Source of the DNA: Acanthamoeba castellanii str. Neff
Lineage: Eukaryota > Discosea > Longamoebia > Acanthamoebidae
Direction: 5' to 3'
Length of the DNA: 64,000 nt
Assembly (NCBI RefSeq): GCF_000313135.1
Contig: NW_004457654.1
Location: 318,210 to 382,209 of the forward strand
Part shown: positions 45,508 to 57,200 of the stretch, piece by piece
Layout of the letters: each line of letters starts with the position of its first letter
Position numbering within the stretch: position 1 is the first letter of the stretch
Translations under genes and position numbers: made by a program
Notes under the pieces: model-generated
What the model was told of the DNA's origin: nothing
The model's database searches: none
The model's input: only the letters and a program-made list of their open reading frames with translations

Positions 45508-47045
45508 TCACTGCTGGCTGGGGGCATGCTGGAGGGGCGGGGGCGGAGGGATGCCCTCGATGGACGTGTCCTTGGAGAGGTCGTCGAGCTTCCTCTTGGT
45601 GCCCACGTTGAGGTTGAGGTGCGGCGCAACGGCGCCGTATGGCGAAGGGTGCGGCTGGTGCTGCTGGGACGGATGCTGGGCCTGGTGCTGCGGCGCGTGT
45701 GGCTGGTGCTGCGAGGGGACATGACCGCCCGTGGCCACGTGCGCGAGCTGCAGGGGCTCAGCCTCCAGCTCGGAGACGTGGCCCATGTCGGGGAGATTGA
45801 CCAGCGAGCCCGGGGGCAGGTGGTGCATGGAGTGCTGGGTGTGCTGGTGCATGGGGTGCTGGTGCTGATGCTGGTGAAGGTGCTGGAGGGGCTGGTGCTG
45901 ATGCTGCTGGTGCTGCTGGATTGACTGGAGCTGCGGATGCTGCTGGTGTTGCTGGTGCTGGGCGTGTTGGTGGTGGGCGAGCTGAGGCTGGTGCTGAGGA
46001 TGCGGGAGGTGCTGTTGGTGGGGGTGAGTGGAGAGTGGTGCGTGCGCGGGCAGTGGTGAGGGGGTGATGTGGTGATGGGTGGGGAGAGGAGGCAGAGGCG
46101 CCGCTCTGCTGTCGATGCCGTTCGTGTGCATCACCGAGTAGGTGGTCTCCTCGGGCTCGGCTCGGGGCTCCTCCTCAGGGGGCGCCGCGGCCTTTCTCCT
46201 TTCGGCGGCCTCCTTCTGCTCCTGCATGAGCACCGCTAGCCGATCCTTGAGATTCTCGAACATCTTGGCGTGCACGGCCTTGCCCCTCAGCGCTTCCTCG
46301 GCTTCCTCGAGCGAGAACCACTTCCTGAGCCTGTCTTCTTCCTCCCATTTGTCGAGCTCTTGTGTGATCTGCACACGCAGCAACGGAAGACAGAGTGTGT
46401 GAGGCCATGGCGCCATGAAGAGAACCAGAGGAGTGAATGGCATACGTCGAGCATAAAGATGGAGGTCTTTGTGCGCTTGTCCTGGTTGGTCCACACACCG
46501 AGCGGGCGCTCGGGCTCGCGCAGTCGGCCCACGACACCGGACTTCTCTCTGGTCTCCCGCATGGCGGCCTCTGCTGCGATCTCTCCCGGGTCGATGTTGC
46601 CCCTGATCACCGTCCAGCGGTCCTGCGTGGTTTTGCTCGACGCCAGAAGCACTTCGGCGTAGGTGCCTATCGCGGGAGGGTGGTAAGGAATGGGCGTACG
46701 GAGAGGGGGAGGAGGGGAGGGGCGGTGTACCGTCGTTGTGGAAGCGTACGGGGAAGGTGCCTGACTTGAGGCGGTAGCCCTTCTCGTCGCAGACGTAAGG
46801 GTGCGTCCTTCGCTTCTTCTTGGGCGGCAGATTGCCCAGCAGCGAGTCAAGCTTTCCCTGCTATTCGATAACGGGACAAGGGTTACCACCGAATTGACTG
46901 CCACCCTTTGACCATCAGAGCGATTCGTAATTTGAGGAGGGGTGTGGCGTTAACGCTGAGAATGTCAGGTACGCAGGGGGGGGGAGGGTGAATCGTCTTT
47001 GTATAGTAACACATGCGATCTTACCTCTTCCATCGGTGGCTGCAT
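45508..47045 (-). CDS. Nudix hydrolase (diphosphoinositol-phosphate-type) with His/Gln-rich tail
   Basis: Starts with a short exon, MQPPMEE (47045-47025), then QGKLDSLLGNLPPKKKRR and YRLKSGTFPVRFHNDG. The Nudix domain shows RWTVIRGNIDPGEIAAEAAM and RETREKSGVVGRL, that is GxxxxxExxxxxxxREUxExxGU. The acid after RETRE is Lys instead of the second Glu of the canonical box. KTSIFMLDVITQELDKWEEE and RKWFSLEEAEEALRG follow, the typical C-terminal helix of Aps1/DIPP enzymes, which degrade diphosphoinositol polyphosphates and Ap6A. The last exon adds a helix (LKDRLAVLMQEQKEAAERRK) and about 200 residues extremely rich in His, Gln and Pro. These are encoded at about 45600-46080. A KRKLDDLSK patch near the end may be a nuclear-localisation signal. 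The tail is not part of standard DIPP enzymes. Confidence 0.85.
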
Positions 47046-47594
47046 GAAATCGGCAGGAGAAACAATGGATTTATAGAATCGCTACACACAGATCGCTGGC
47101 CGACTGCAGATGTGCCGCTGGGTGTCGACTGAACCAAACAACGGACATGTCGACAATTTCTTCTAAACTTTTCCTTTGCTGCCCACATTTCCTTGTCACG
47201 AAGCTCTCGCTCACGGGGAAGACGGGCGAGTATCGCTTGACACCGATGCCGCAAACGGCAAGCGTCAAGTTGGTGGCAGGTGAAGGAACGTGCACGCGAC
47301 GCTTGCGCCTGGCGGTGGACGCAGATGAAAGACACACGAAACACAAGCAGAAGCACCGCATCGACATATTGAGGAATTAGAAGTATGTGAATTCTTTTTA
47401 ACCTCACATACCAGAAATGTTTTGAACAAAAAAGGACAAAAATTCGAAGGTTTTGCCCTGTTCGGCTAGGGGAGCTTCGAGCGCAGCGTTCGTCACCTCT
47501 CGACACAAGACACGTTGGGCAGAGGACAACAACAAACCCAACATTTCTTTCACCACCGCCGAGGCCTCGAAGACACAGACCACCACACACGACC
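47046..47594. promoter_or_regulatory. Divergent spacer Nudix / PH-domain gene
   Basis: A 549-base region between two outward-facing genes. An AT-rich block lies at about 47380-47400. No exon is supported. Confidence 0.4.
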
Positions 47595-49592
47595 ATGTCG
47601 CTGCTATCCATCAGGGAAGGGGAGTCTGGCAACCACCACCATCACCACAACAAAGCCAAGAAGGAACCGAGCTCCAGCAAGGCGCTTCTCTTTGAGAAGG
47701 TCAAGGAAGCCGAAGAACGGCTCGTCCGTTCCGGGTGCGCCTGCTCCTCCCTCCCTCCTCCCCCTGGGCCTTCTGTTTCTGTTTCATCTTTGTTTGTTCT
47801 CTTACGTGCGGGCCGTTTTCTGATGCTCCGGGGCTCGCGCACACAGGAGTGACGCCGTCGAAGAGAGCCTGGTCATCATCAGCCCGCACGGGCTCAACCC
47901 CAAGGTCAAGCGCTTGGTGCTCAAGCCCTACTGCCTCACGATCCTCGTACTTGCCCTACCCCCAACAACTTTTATTTATTTATTCTTTATTTTATTTCCA
48001 ACTTATTATTCGCAAAATTAACAGGTGTGATTTTACTTTGTGGTGTGTAGGGCTACAAGACCGGTAAGTTCAACCGGCAGTGGCCGCTGGAGGACATTGT
48101 CAAGGTCAAGCGTCATGCCATCAACCATAACTGCTTCACCGTCACCTGCCTGGTACCGGCTCTCTTCCTCTTCTTCTTCTTCTTCCGCAGCTCGTCGCGG
48201 CGTAGAACGAAACTTCTTCTGACCCGCCGTGTATGATGCAGGAGCGAAAGAAGAAGAAGATCAAGAACCAGCGGTACAGCTTCGAGGTCAAGAGCGAGAT
48301 CGAGTGCTGGCGCTGGATCGAGGTGCTCACGGCCGCCACGTCGGCCGTGCTCAACGAGCAGAACAAGTCGTCGGCCGGCAGCCAGCTGAACCCCAGCGAC
48401 AGCGGCACGCTAAAGCGCAGCCGCTCGACGTCGGCTCCGCCCGCCATGGCGCCACCGCTCATGCGCGGCCAGTCGCTGAACGCCAAGACGGCCGAGACGG
48501 ACGAGGACGAGGACGAAGAGAACGATCCCTACGCCGACGAGCAGTCGGACGACGACGAAGACGACAGCAGGCCGATGTACCACCACCACCACGGTGCGGC
48601 GCAGCACAAGGAGAAGGATATGGAGCCGGCTCAGCGGAAGGGGCTCCATTCGGTCGCGTTTGCGGCCGACGCTCAGCAGAAGGACAACTGGGCGCACTTC
48701 CAGCCCAGCGGCGCGAGCATCACGCCACCGGGCACGCCGATGAGGAATGTTAACTATGCTGCGCCCGCCACGGTCACCTTCAACCCCTTCGCTCCGGCCT
48801 CGGGCCAGCAGCCCGCTCAGCCCATCAGCCCCTACGCGGCCCACCAGGTCCAGGCCCAGCAACAGTCGCAGCCGCAGCTTCAACAGCAACATTCGCAGCC
48901 TCAGCTCCAGCAGCAACACTCGCAGCCGCAGCTTCAGCAGCTTCCGCCCATGCAGCCCATGAACCACCAGCAGGCCTTCCACATACAGCAACAGCAGCAG
49001 CACCTCCAGCAGCAGCAGCAGGCGTCGCACAGCTTCCCGTACTCGCCGGTCGCTCAGTCGCTCGCATCGCCTCCCTCCTCGCTGAACCACATGTCGCCGC
49101 CGTCCTCCAGCGCTGCCGCGCAGCACAAGGCTGCCGACGCTCCCAAGAGCGCGTCCGCTGTCTACATCACCACCATGTCGCCGCCTGCTCATGTACGTTG
49201 TCATTCGCGCCACAATGGACGCCTGAAGATCAGAGCTCACACCGATTCGCTCTCTTTCGTCTGTGCAGATGCGCATCGTGCAAGATCTCGGACTCCTGAG
49301 CGCCACCGGCAGCGCGGCCGCGCCCACGAACCCGACCCAGTGCGGCGCGCAGGTCGAAGCCGCGCTTCAGGCCGCCAGGCAGGAGCTCTCCCTGAGGGCT
49401 GCCTCGCGAGGGGCCAACGCAGTCTTCCAAACTTCGTACGTCACACGACACACAAGAGCAACATAGAGCGACGATCGCGCAAATTGACTCCTTTCCGCAC
49501 ACGTACACAGATTCAGCACTGCGTTCCATCAGTGGGGCGTGACGGTCCTCGCCTGCGGCACGGCGTGCGTGGCCACCATGGTCACCAACTGA
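47595..49592 (+). CDS. PH-domain, Gln-rich protein with C-terminal YbjQ-like segment
   Basis: Starts at ATG 47595 (MSLLSIREGESGNHHHHHNK). The second to fourth exons build a PH/GRAM-like domain: ESLVIISPHGLNPKVKRLVL, KPYCLTILGYKTGKFNRQWP, LEDIVKVKRHAINHNCFTV, then RYSFEVKSEIECWRWIEVL with the diagnostic C-terminal Trp helix. An acidic block (DEDEDEENDPYADEQ) and a Gln/Pro/Ser-rich region with several Q5 runs (about 48850-49020) follow. The last two exons read RIVQDLGLLSATGSAAAPTN, GAQVEAALQAARQEL, SRGANAVFQTSFSTAFHQWG and VACGTA-like VLACGTACVATMV. The AxxxARxEL...GANAV pattern resembles the bacterial YbjQ/UPF0145 fold. Phosphoinositide binding and membrane association are inferred from the PH fold only. 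Confidence 0.72.
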
Positions 49593-50305
49593 GGGAATGG
49601 CCAGACGATCAGACCGTCCCAGTTCCAATTTGTTGCGATCCTTCCATCATGTAGATAATAGTCATCCCTTACAACAAGGAGAGCTCAGTCTGAGACAGAG
49701 CTTCTTGTGCACACAACCATCAATCACCAACCATAAGAACATGCTGTTGCCACCAAACACAACGAGCTTTAGGTACCGACATGCTTGGCGTGGACAACAT
49801 TCCGCAGATGGATGAAGGAATTTCGGAAAGCTCATCGTTGCGTCCCTCAGCAGACAGAAAAGGGCCTCAGTAGTGCCAAGCTGTTTAGCTCGCTGGCGTG
49901 CTTCAACGGCTCAGTGTTTCCTTGATCCTGTCGCGTTCGCTGTTGCACGCCCGTTGTCACACCACACCCGTCATTCTCTGCTCAGGTACGCACATCTCGA
50001 GATTTTGTACGAACCCGATTATTTCTTCATTTTCCAAAGCATGATTTCAGGCTACTTAGGCGCAGGCTCCTCCAGGGCACCTGTGGTCGAGTTTGTGACA
50101 AATTTATCAGGAGTCGAGATTTTTAACAAATCCTTCAAAAATCGCTCCGCGATCGATGCCCGTTCTGGGATCGATTGTTGTGCTGCCCATCCACCTCGAC
50201 ACACTTTGCTGTTGTGCTCGCTAACAACAGTGCCACAGAAACCACAGGCACAGTCCCTTCTTACAATTTTAGAGTACTACCACAAGCAAGAAGGCACCGC
50301 ACGCG
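49593..50305. other. Intergenic region upstream of PAS kinase
   Basis: A 713-base spacer holding the 3' UTR of the PH-domain gene and the promoter of the PAS kinase. A long frame is open here, but it has neither codon character nor similarity, and no splice-bounded exon connects it to the kinase. Nothing else recognised. Confidence 0.4.
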
Positions 50306-53300
50306 ATGGAGAAGGCAGTAGTGACGATCGGCGCCAACGGCATCATCCGTTCGGCCAACCAGTGCGCCGTGATCATGTTCGGCTACACGCGCCCGAACGA
50401 ACTCATCGGCCAGAACGTGAGCGTGCTGTGTCCGCATCCCTACAAGGAGCAGCACGACTCCTACCTCCAACACTACCACGAGACCGGCGTGCCCAAGGTC
50501 AACTCTTTCTTCTCCTTCTTCTCCTACTGCCGTGACATCTTCTCTAACACTTGCATCTAAACCACTTCTCTTTCTCGTTTTTTTCCCCCAATGTCGATTC
50601 AATCAGGTCATCGGTACGTACCGAACAACTGAGCCGATCACTGCAACCGACAGTGCTGAACGAGGAAGTGACAAATGTTCGTGGTTGTGTTGTTTCTGTT
50701 TCGGGTGGTGCGCGCATCACACAGGTAAGAGCAGGGTGGTGGAGGGCCAGAAGAAGGACGGCACCATCTTCCCGATTCGTCTGGCCATCTCCGAGCTCGT
50801 CGTGGGCGAGGAGATCTTCTATTGCGGCCTCGTCGAAGAACTCGAGGTACCTCCGCATAGCTCTAGCCTCCAGGCCCTCATCATTCAACCCCCAATGCTA
50901 ATCGTGGACCAAATTTGTGTCGACACCACGGTGGTGTGCAGGACCAATCGTGCCTCATCACGATCGACGCCAAGGGGATCATCCTCTCCGTCAACGGGAA
51001 GGCGGCGCAACTGTTTGGCTACAAGAAGGTTCGGCGCCGCGCCCGCGGTCGTGTGTGTTGACCGTCGACTGTCGACTGTCGTAGTGTGACTCACTTTCTT
51101 GCCCTGTCTGCCCAGGCCGAGATGCTGGGCCAGAATATATCCGTCCTCGTCGACGAAGCCTACGCCGATAAGCACGATTCCTTCATCCAGCGCTATATCC
51201 ACGGAGGCGGTAATAATTAAGTCAACCCCTTCCCCCTCCCCGGTGCTCTCTACATGCAATTCAACTCTCAATTCTTGACCAGTGCCGCGAGTGTTGAACC
51301 GAGTGAGGAATCTGATAGCCATGCACAAGGACGGACACCCGATCACGATCAGGTACGCACGAACGACACGCACGCGACGCACACACAACACTCATCTAAC
51401 GACGAGGACGGTCAGTTTGGAGGTACACGAGCGGCGGGAGGGCGATCACATCATCTTCGTGGGCAAGATCAATCAAATCACAGAGGAAATGGAAGCCATA
51501 ATCACCATCGACAAGAAAGGGTATACAGACCACACACACACACACACGCACACACGCACACACGCACACACGCACACACGCACACACGCACACGCACACA
51601 CACGACACGCACAGCGCTCGGCTCGCTGTTTTGACACTACACAACGACCTCCAGTATCATCCAGGACGTGAACCAGAATCTGTGGGTCCTGTACGGGTAC
51701 TCGCGCGAGGAGCTCCTGGGAAAGAAGATCAACATGCTCATGTGCAGCCCTCACTCCCAGATGCACGACACCTACCTCCGACGTACGTCAATGGCCTCGC
51801 TCTTGGCTCTTGGCTCTTCGCTCTTTGCTCTTCGCTCTTGTGTGGTAGCTCACCCTCGGGGCGCCGCAGGCTATCATCAAACCGGGAAGAAGCGGATCAT
51901 CGGCATGCCGCCCCGCATGGTCAAGACCAGACACAAGGTGCCTTGCCTGCCGGCCTTGCATTCCACAGCCACCACGTGCCTTGCATTCCAAGCGTATGTT
52001 TCTTAAGGTGGCTGCTGCTGTGTGTGCGCGTGTGGCGTGGGCAGGACGGGTCGACCTTCTATGTGTACCTCGAGGTGAACGAGTTCGACCAGGCCGGCCA
52101 GACGCTCTACGGCGGCAAGATCAGTCGCGTGCTGCGGCACCGCAGCAGCAGCAGCGTGGGCAACGTCAGGGGCAATGGCGATGGTACGGGGCATGTCGAC
52201 GATCACAGCAGCGGCGGCGGCAGCGACCTCGACGAGCCCGTCTACATCGGCAACTACAAGGTGGAGAACACCATCGCCGAGGGGCTCTACGGCAAGGTCA
52301 AGATCGCCATCCACCGACTGACCGGCCAAAAGGTTCCTTTTTCCTTTTTCACTCTTGTCCCCCGACACAGCATATTGCTTACGTGTCGTGTGCCGTGTGT
52401 CGTGTGCTGTGTCGTGTCAGGTGGTGCTGAAGGTGATTGAGCGGAGCAAGATCGACAGGGAACGCTTCAGGGAGATCGCGCTCATGAAGCAGCTGCGGCA
52501 CAAACACGTCGTTCGCATGCTCGAGGTACGCACAACTCAGCTCAGCTCAGCTCAGCTCCCCAACCACCTCCGCACGTTGCGTGTGCGTGTGCGTGTTTTG
52601 ACTCGAATGCCTGGCACGCCTGTGGCCGCAGGTGATCGAGTCCGTGGACCGACTGTTCATCGTGTACGAGTTCGTGGATGGAGGCGAGCTCTACGACTAC
52701 ATGATGAGCAAGCAATACCTCACCGGTACCTCCTTCGTGCCGTCTTTCTTGACTGCCAATTGGCGAGCTGTGGACTGATCATATAATTATAATTATATTT
52801 CTGGCGTATATTCTAATATGTTTGTATGCGAATGTTGTTTTCAATTGTACAGAGGACGAGGCACGACAGTTTTGGCGCCAAATAGTCATGGCGGTCAAGT
52901 ACATGCACACCCACAACATCGCCCACCGCGATCTCAAGGTGCGATGACCACCCCTCGCCACACACACACACACGGCACGGCACGACACACAGTCTCATAT
53001 TCCAAATTTGTTGATTGAACGCGGCCCGTGCAGCTGGAGAATGTGATGCTCAACTCGCGCAAGGAGATCGTGGTCATCGATCTCGGGCTGGGCAACTTCA
53101 TGAAGGCCGACGAGCTGCTCTCCACCTTCTGCGGCTCCACCGCCTACGCCGCCCCCGAGATGTTCCTCTGCCAGGCACGCGCGCCCTTGGCCCTCCTGCC
53201 CCCCCCCCCGCTCAGCACTCTCATTTCATTTTGTCGTGTGCGACATGTGTGCGGCGTGTGTGCGGCGTGTGTCGTGTCGTGTCGTGCCGTGCCGGAGCAG

Positions 53301-54102
53301 GACTACGTGGGGTCGCATGTGGATATCTGGAGCATGGGGGTGATGCTTTTCTGTCTGGTGCTGGGCTTCCTGCCCTTCGAGGACCCGCAGCGAATCGTGC
53401 AGGCCGACTTCGTCCCCTTTTCCGAAGCCGAAGAGGACGGCATCTTCGTCTCGGATGGTACGCAGCACACACCACACTCACGACACCCCCGCCGCACGCG
53501 CGCGTTTCTTTTCGTGACGACCGATCATGTGCCCGCCAACAGAGTTTGCGGACTTGATTACGAGGATCTTCCAGAAGGACCCGGCCAAGCGCATTACCAT
53601 CGACGGCATCATCAACCACCCCTGGACCACCAAGGTTCCACCAGCGCTCAACACACGCGCCCGCGCACCACACACACACCACACACACACGCACCACTGG
53701 CTCACACGTACGCTCGCTTTGTGTGTGTGGCATCCAGGGGCTGCCGCCCATCACGGAGGCCGAACTGCAGAGCTCGGAGAGTGTAGACGTTGCCGAGCAG
53801 GAGGAACTCCTCAACAAGCTCAAGGAGTTCGGCTTTGAACAGGTACGCGGTCGGTCGGTTGTTGTTGCGTTTGGCCTTCTTCTGCTGACACACACATAAT
53901 GGCCACGCACGTGCAGGACGTGGTGTTGAAGAGCATCAACGCGCACGAATTCAACGCCATCACGGCCTCCTTCTTTTTGCTGCAGAGGCAGATGCAGGAG
54001 GGCCGACGAAATCGCACCCGCTCGCCCGCCCACACCCGACGCACCGGCACCGACGGCGGAGGCGGAGGCGGTTGTCCATTTGCCCACCACTCCAGTGCTT
54101 GA
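50306..54102 (+). CDS. Triple-PAS-domain serine/threonine kinase (SNF1/AMPK-like catalytic domain)
   Basis: Starts at ATG 50306, immediately in the first PAS core (VVTIGANGIIRSANQCAVIM, FGYTRPNELIGQNVSVL). A 7-base exon, GTCATCG (50607-50613), supplies the VIG of the PAS C-terminal strand. PAS2 is CLITIDAKGIILSVNGKAAQ with LFGYKKAEMLGQNISVLV. PAS3 is AIITIDKKGIIQDVNQN with LYGYSREELLGKKINMLM. A Gly/Ser-rich linker leads to the kinase: NYKVENTIAEGLYGKVKIAI, VVLKVIERSKID, AHRDLKLENVML, VIDLGLGNFMKADELLSTFC, STAYAAPEM and DIWSMGVMLFCLVLGFLPF. The DFG motif is DLG and the first Gly of the loop is Ala. A C-terminal UBA-like helix set (LLNKLKEFGFEQDVVL) recalls AMPK/MARK. It is probably a cytosolic sensor kinase coupling redox, ligand or light sensing to phosphorylation; no cofactor residue is evident. 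Confidence 0.88.
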
Positions 54103-54231
54103 TGATCTCGCGGCTCAACTACACGTTTTGTTTTTTTTTTTGTTTTTTTGTTTGGTGGTTTACTTTCTTGGTGGTGGTGGTGGTGAAGATGATGTACAGC
54201 ACACGACGTGCGTGTGGTGGATTCATTTGAT

Positions 54232-57200
54232 TCAGCCGGAATGCTGGAGCGCGGCGAGCACCTTCTTGATGGCCTCGGTCTGGACCTGGGTGTTCTTGAG
54301 CTGCTGCTTGAGGGAGGCGGCGCAGAGGAGGTTGACGACGTCCTTGACTGTGCGACGCAGGCCCTCGAGCGCGTGTCGCACCTGGTCGGTCTTGACATCG
54401 CCCGCCGCCGCGGTCACAGCCGTCAGGATCTTGACCTGCACCGCGCGATCGTTGACGATCTTGGCGAACTCGATCAGCTGCGCCTTGATCGCCGGATCCG
54501 CATTCGCCGCCATCTCGCGCAGCAGCTTCGAAAGCTATGCGTGTGCGCACAGCAACACACACACGCACAGAGAGAGAGAGAGAGGAGTCAGTCCACGTGT
54601 TCACGGACGCAGACGTGGAGGCAGAGAAGAGGGTACCAGGCGGGCGTGCTCGGAAACCTCCTTGCTCGAGGTGAGCGCCTGCTCGGGCGTGGGACGCGTG
54701 TTGGCCACCGCCTTGTCGATCGCCTGCCGCAAAAGAAAGTGAGCGATTGTTGCCGTGTATGTCGAGTGTGCCGTGTGTGTGTGTCGTGTGTGTGTCGTGT
54801 GTGTGTGTGTGGTTCCGGGTGGCCGTACGGTGATGGTGTCGTTGGCGGTGTTGAGAACATTCTTGGCCGCACCGGACGCGGTGGGAGTGACGCCGGTGGC
54901 GTTGTCCATGGCCGACATGGCGTCGGTCACCGCTCTATTGCCACGGGTGGCGCCATGCGAGTCGACGACCGCGCGAATGGCGACAGCCAGATCGCGCTGG
55001 GCGTCGGCCAACACTCGGTGCGCTTCGCTGTCGCCGAGCCTGGCGGCCGCCTCGTGCGCGGCTTGGATGACCTGCACCCGGCCGGTTAAACAAACGTCAA
55101 TCGGAGCTGACGCACACTCACACCCACGGCACACTCACGCACGACACTCGCGGTGGAGGCGAAGGGTACCCGCTGGGCAGCCTCGCGGAGTTGAGCGATG
55201 GTGCGCTGGGTCTGGGGGTTGCCACCGGCGGTGGACTCGACCTGGTCGGCCAGCGCCAGGGCCACTCCGGCCTGCTCCCTCGCCGCAGCGATCAGCTCGC
55301 TCTCCTCGCCTGCACTCATTTTCTTAGCAACACCGCACACACGCACATCACACCACACACCGCACACGCACACCACACACACCGCACGCACCAGTGGCAA
55401 CGTGTGCGGGAGCAGCAGGGGCGTTGGAGACGGCAGAGGGTCCCTTGAAGGCCGGCAGGTTGCAGGCGGTGTGGAGCTGCTGGATCTTGCCGATGAGCTG
55501 CCCGTGCGGGGCGCTGGTCGACTGGCCGGCCTTGGCCGCCGCCACCATGGCGTCGCCCGAGCCCTTGATCTCGGCCGCGATGGCCTTGATCTGGTTCGGC
55601 GGGGCGGCGTTGCCGGGCTGCTTGGAGATGGCGTCGGCATCGACGACCAGCTGGCCGGTGAGCTCCTGCAGCTTCGACGCGGCCTGGTCCCGCGCCTGCG
55701 CGTTTCCTCCGGCGTTGGCCAAGCGGTGAGCCTAACCGAGAACACAACACACACACACGACACACACACGACACACACAACACACACACACACGACACAC
55801 AACAAGAAATGGTTAATTATTGCGTTGCGGGGGGGGGGGAAGCAAGCAGACGAGCGAGCGCGGCGTGCCTGATCGGCGATGTAGTGGGTGGTGAGTTGGA
55901 GCTTGTTGTCGAGCGGCCAGTGGGAGGTGGTGAAGCTCATCGCGTTCTTGAGTTGCTCCATGGCGTCCTCCATCTCCTGCACCTTGGCCATCACCTCGCG
56001 CTTCAGGCGCTCGTCGGTCGGGTTCTTCTGGAGCGCCTGCGCCTTGCCGATCACCTCCGTGCTGCCACCCAACACCGCGATCAGCCGTCAGCCACCAGCT
56101 ACCACCGACCACCGGCCAACCGTGAGTGGTGGGTAGTCGTCGTCGTCGTCGTACCAGAGGCTGCGGATGCGGTAGAGGGCCTCCTCGATGGCCTGGCGCG
56201 CCACGGGGTCCTGCGCCTTCTCGATGATGGCCTGGCCCTGCTTCACCAGCTCCAGGGCCAGCCCAGCCACCTTAACGCCACAGAAAAATGTAAGCATTAA
56301 TGAAAATCTCATTTTATATTATTGATTATATAATATAAATACATTTTTATACTAATAAGGATTGAAAAAAAGGAATTCAAAGATGGTACCTTCTTGGCGA
56401 GGTCGGTGAAGTCGTCGCCGTCGGAGTTGAGGGCCGAGGCGGCGAGCTGGCGGCTGCGGCTGAGGAGGTCCTCCCCGAGGCGCAGGGACTCGTAGATCTG
56501 GTTGGCGCCCTGCTCCACGCGATCCCACGTCGACGTCAGGTACGACGAGCGCTGGATGTTGGCTCCCTGTTGCACACCCACCACCATCACCACCACCACC
56601 ACCGGCCGAACGACGGCGTTGGTAAGTTCGCTTCGCCGCAAAACGTTTTGGGGCAAAAGTGCGGGGAGGCAGGCGCGCACCTGGAGGAGAATTCTGTAGG
56701 CGCCGGCGAGCTTGGTGGTGGCGTTCACGAGGTCATCGTCATTCTCGGGATTCTTGCTCGCGATGTAGGCGGCGCGGTCCAACTCGGGGCAGGCTTCCCT
56801 GTTTTTGTTGTCGTGTGCGCGTGCGTGTGTGCGTGCGTGCGTGTGTGCGGTGAGCGGCGCTGGTCGGCTTTAAGGAGGCAGCTGATGGGGGCAGGGTACT
56901 TGAGCGCGGCGAGGCCCTGCAGGAGGATGACGCGCTTCTGGCCATCGGGCGTGCCGGTGCCGACCTTCCACACCATCTCGCTCAGGAGTTCGTTCTTCTC
57001 GGCGGCCACCTTGGCAGCGGCCATGGACGCTCCGCTGGAGGTCAGGGCGCTCTCGCCGATGGCCTTGCTGGCCACAAGCGCCTCCTATTATACGGCACGT
57101 GGCAAACAGCGCTTCAGCGCACGACACACACGACACACACGACACACACGACACACACGGCACACGGCACACGGCACACACGCCTTCACCATACACTACC

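Noticed and set aside
45427..45924. Long plus-strand frame rich in Leu/Val/Glu
   Set aside because: It is the antisense shadow of the CAC/CAG-rich (His/Gln) tail of the Nudix gene.
48410..49327. 305-residue minus-strand frame rich in Leu and Arg
   Set aside because: Antisense of the Gln-rich PH-domain gene; its repeats mirror the CAG tracts.
49873..50535. Long plus-strand frame overlapping the start of the PAS kinase
   Set aside because: It crosses the kinase's first exon in another frame and has no codon character or domain.
54208..55872. Two plus-strand frames of over 200 residues
   Set aside because: Antisense shadows of the GC-rich talin-like exons, with intron microsatellites inside them.
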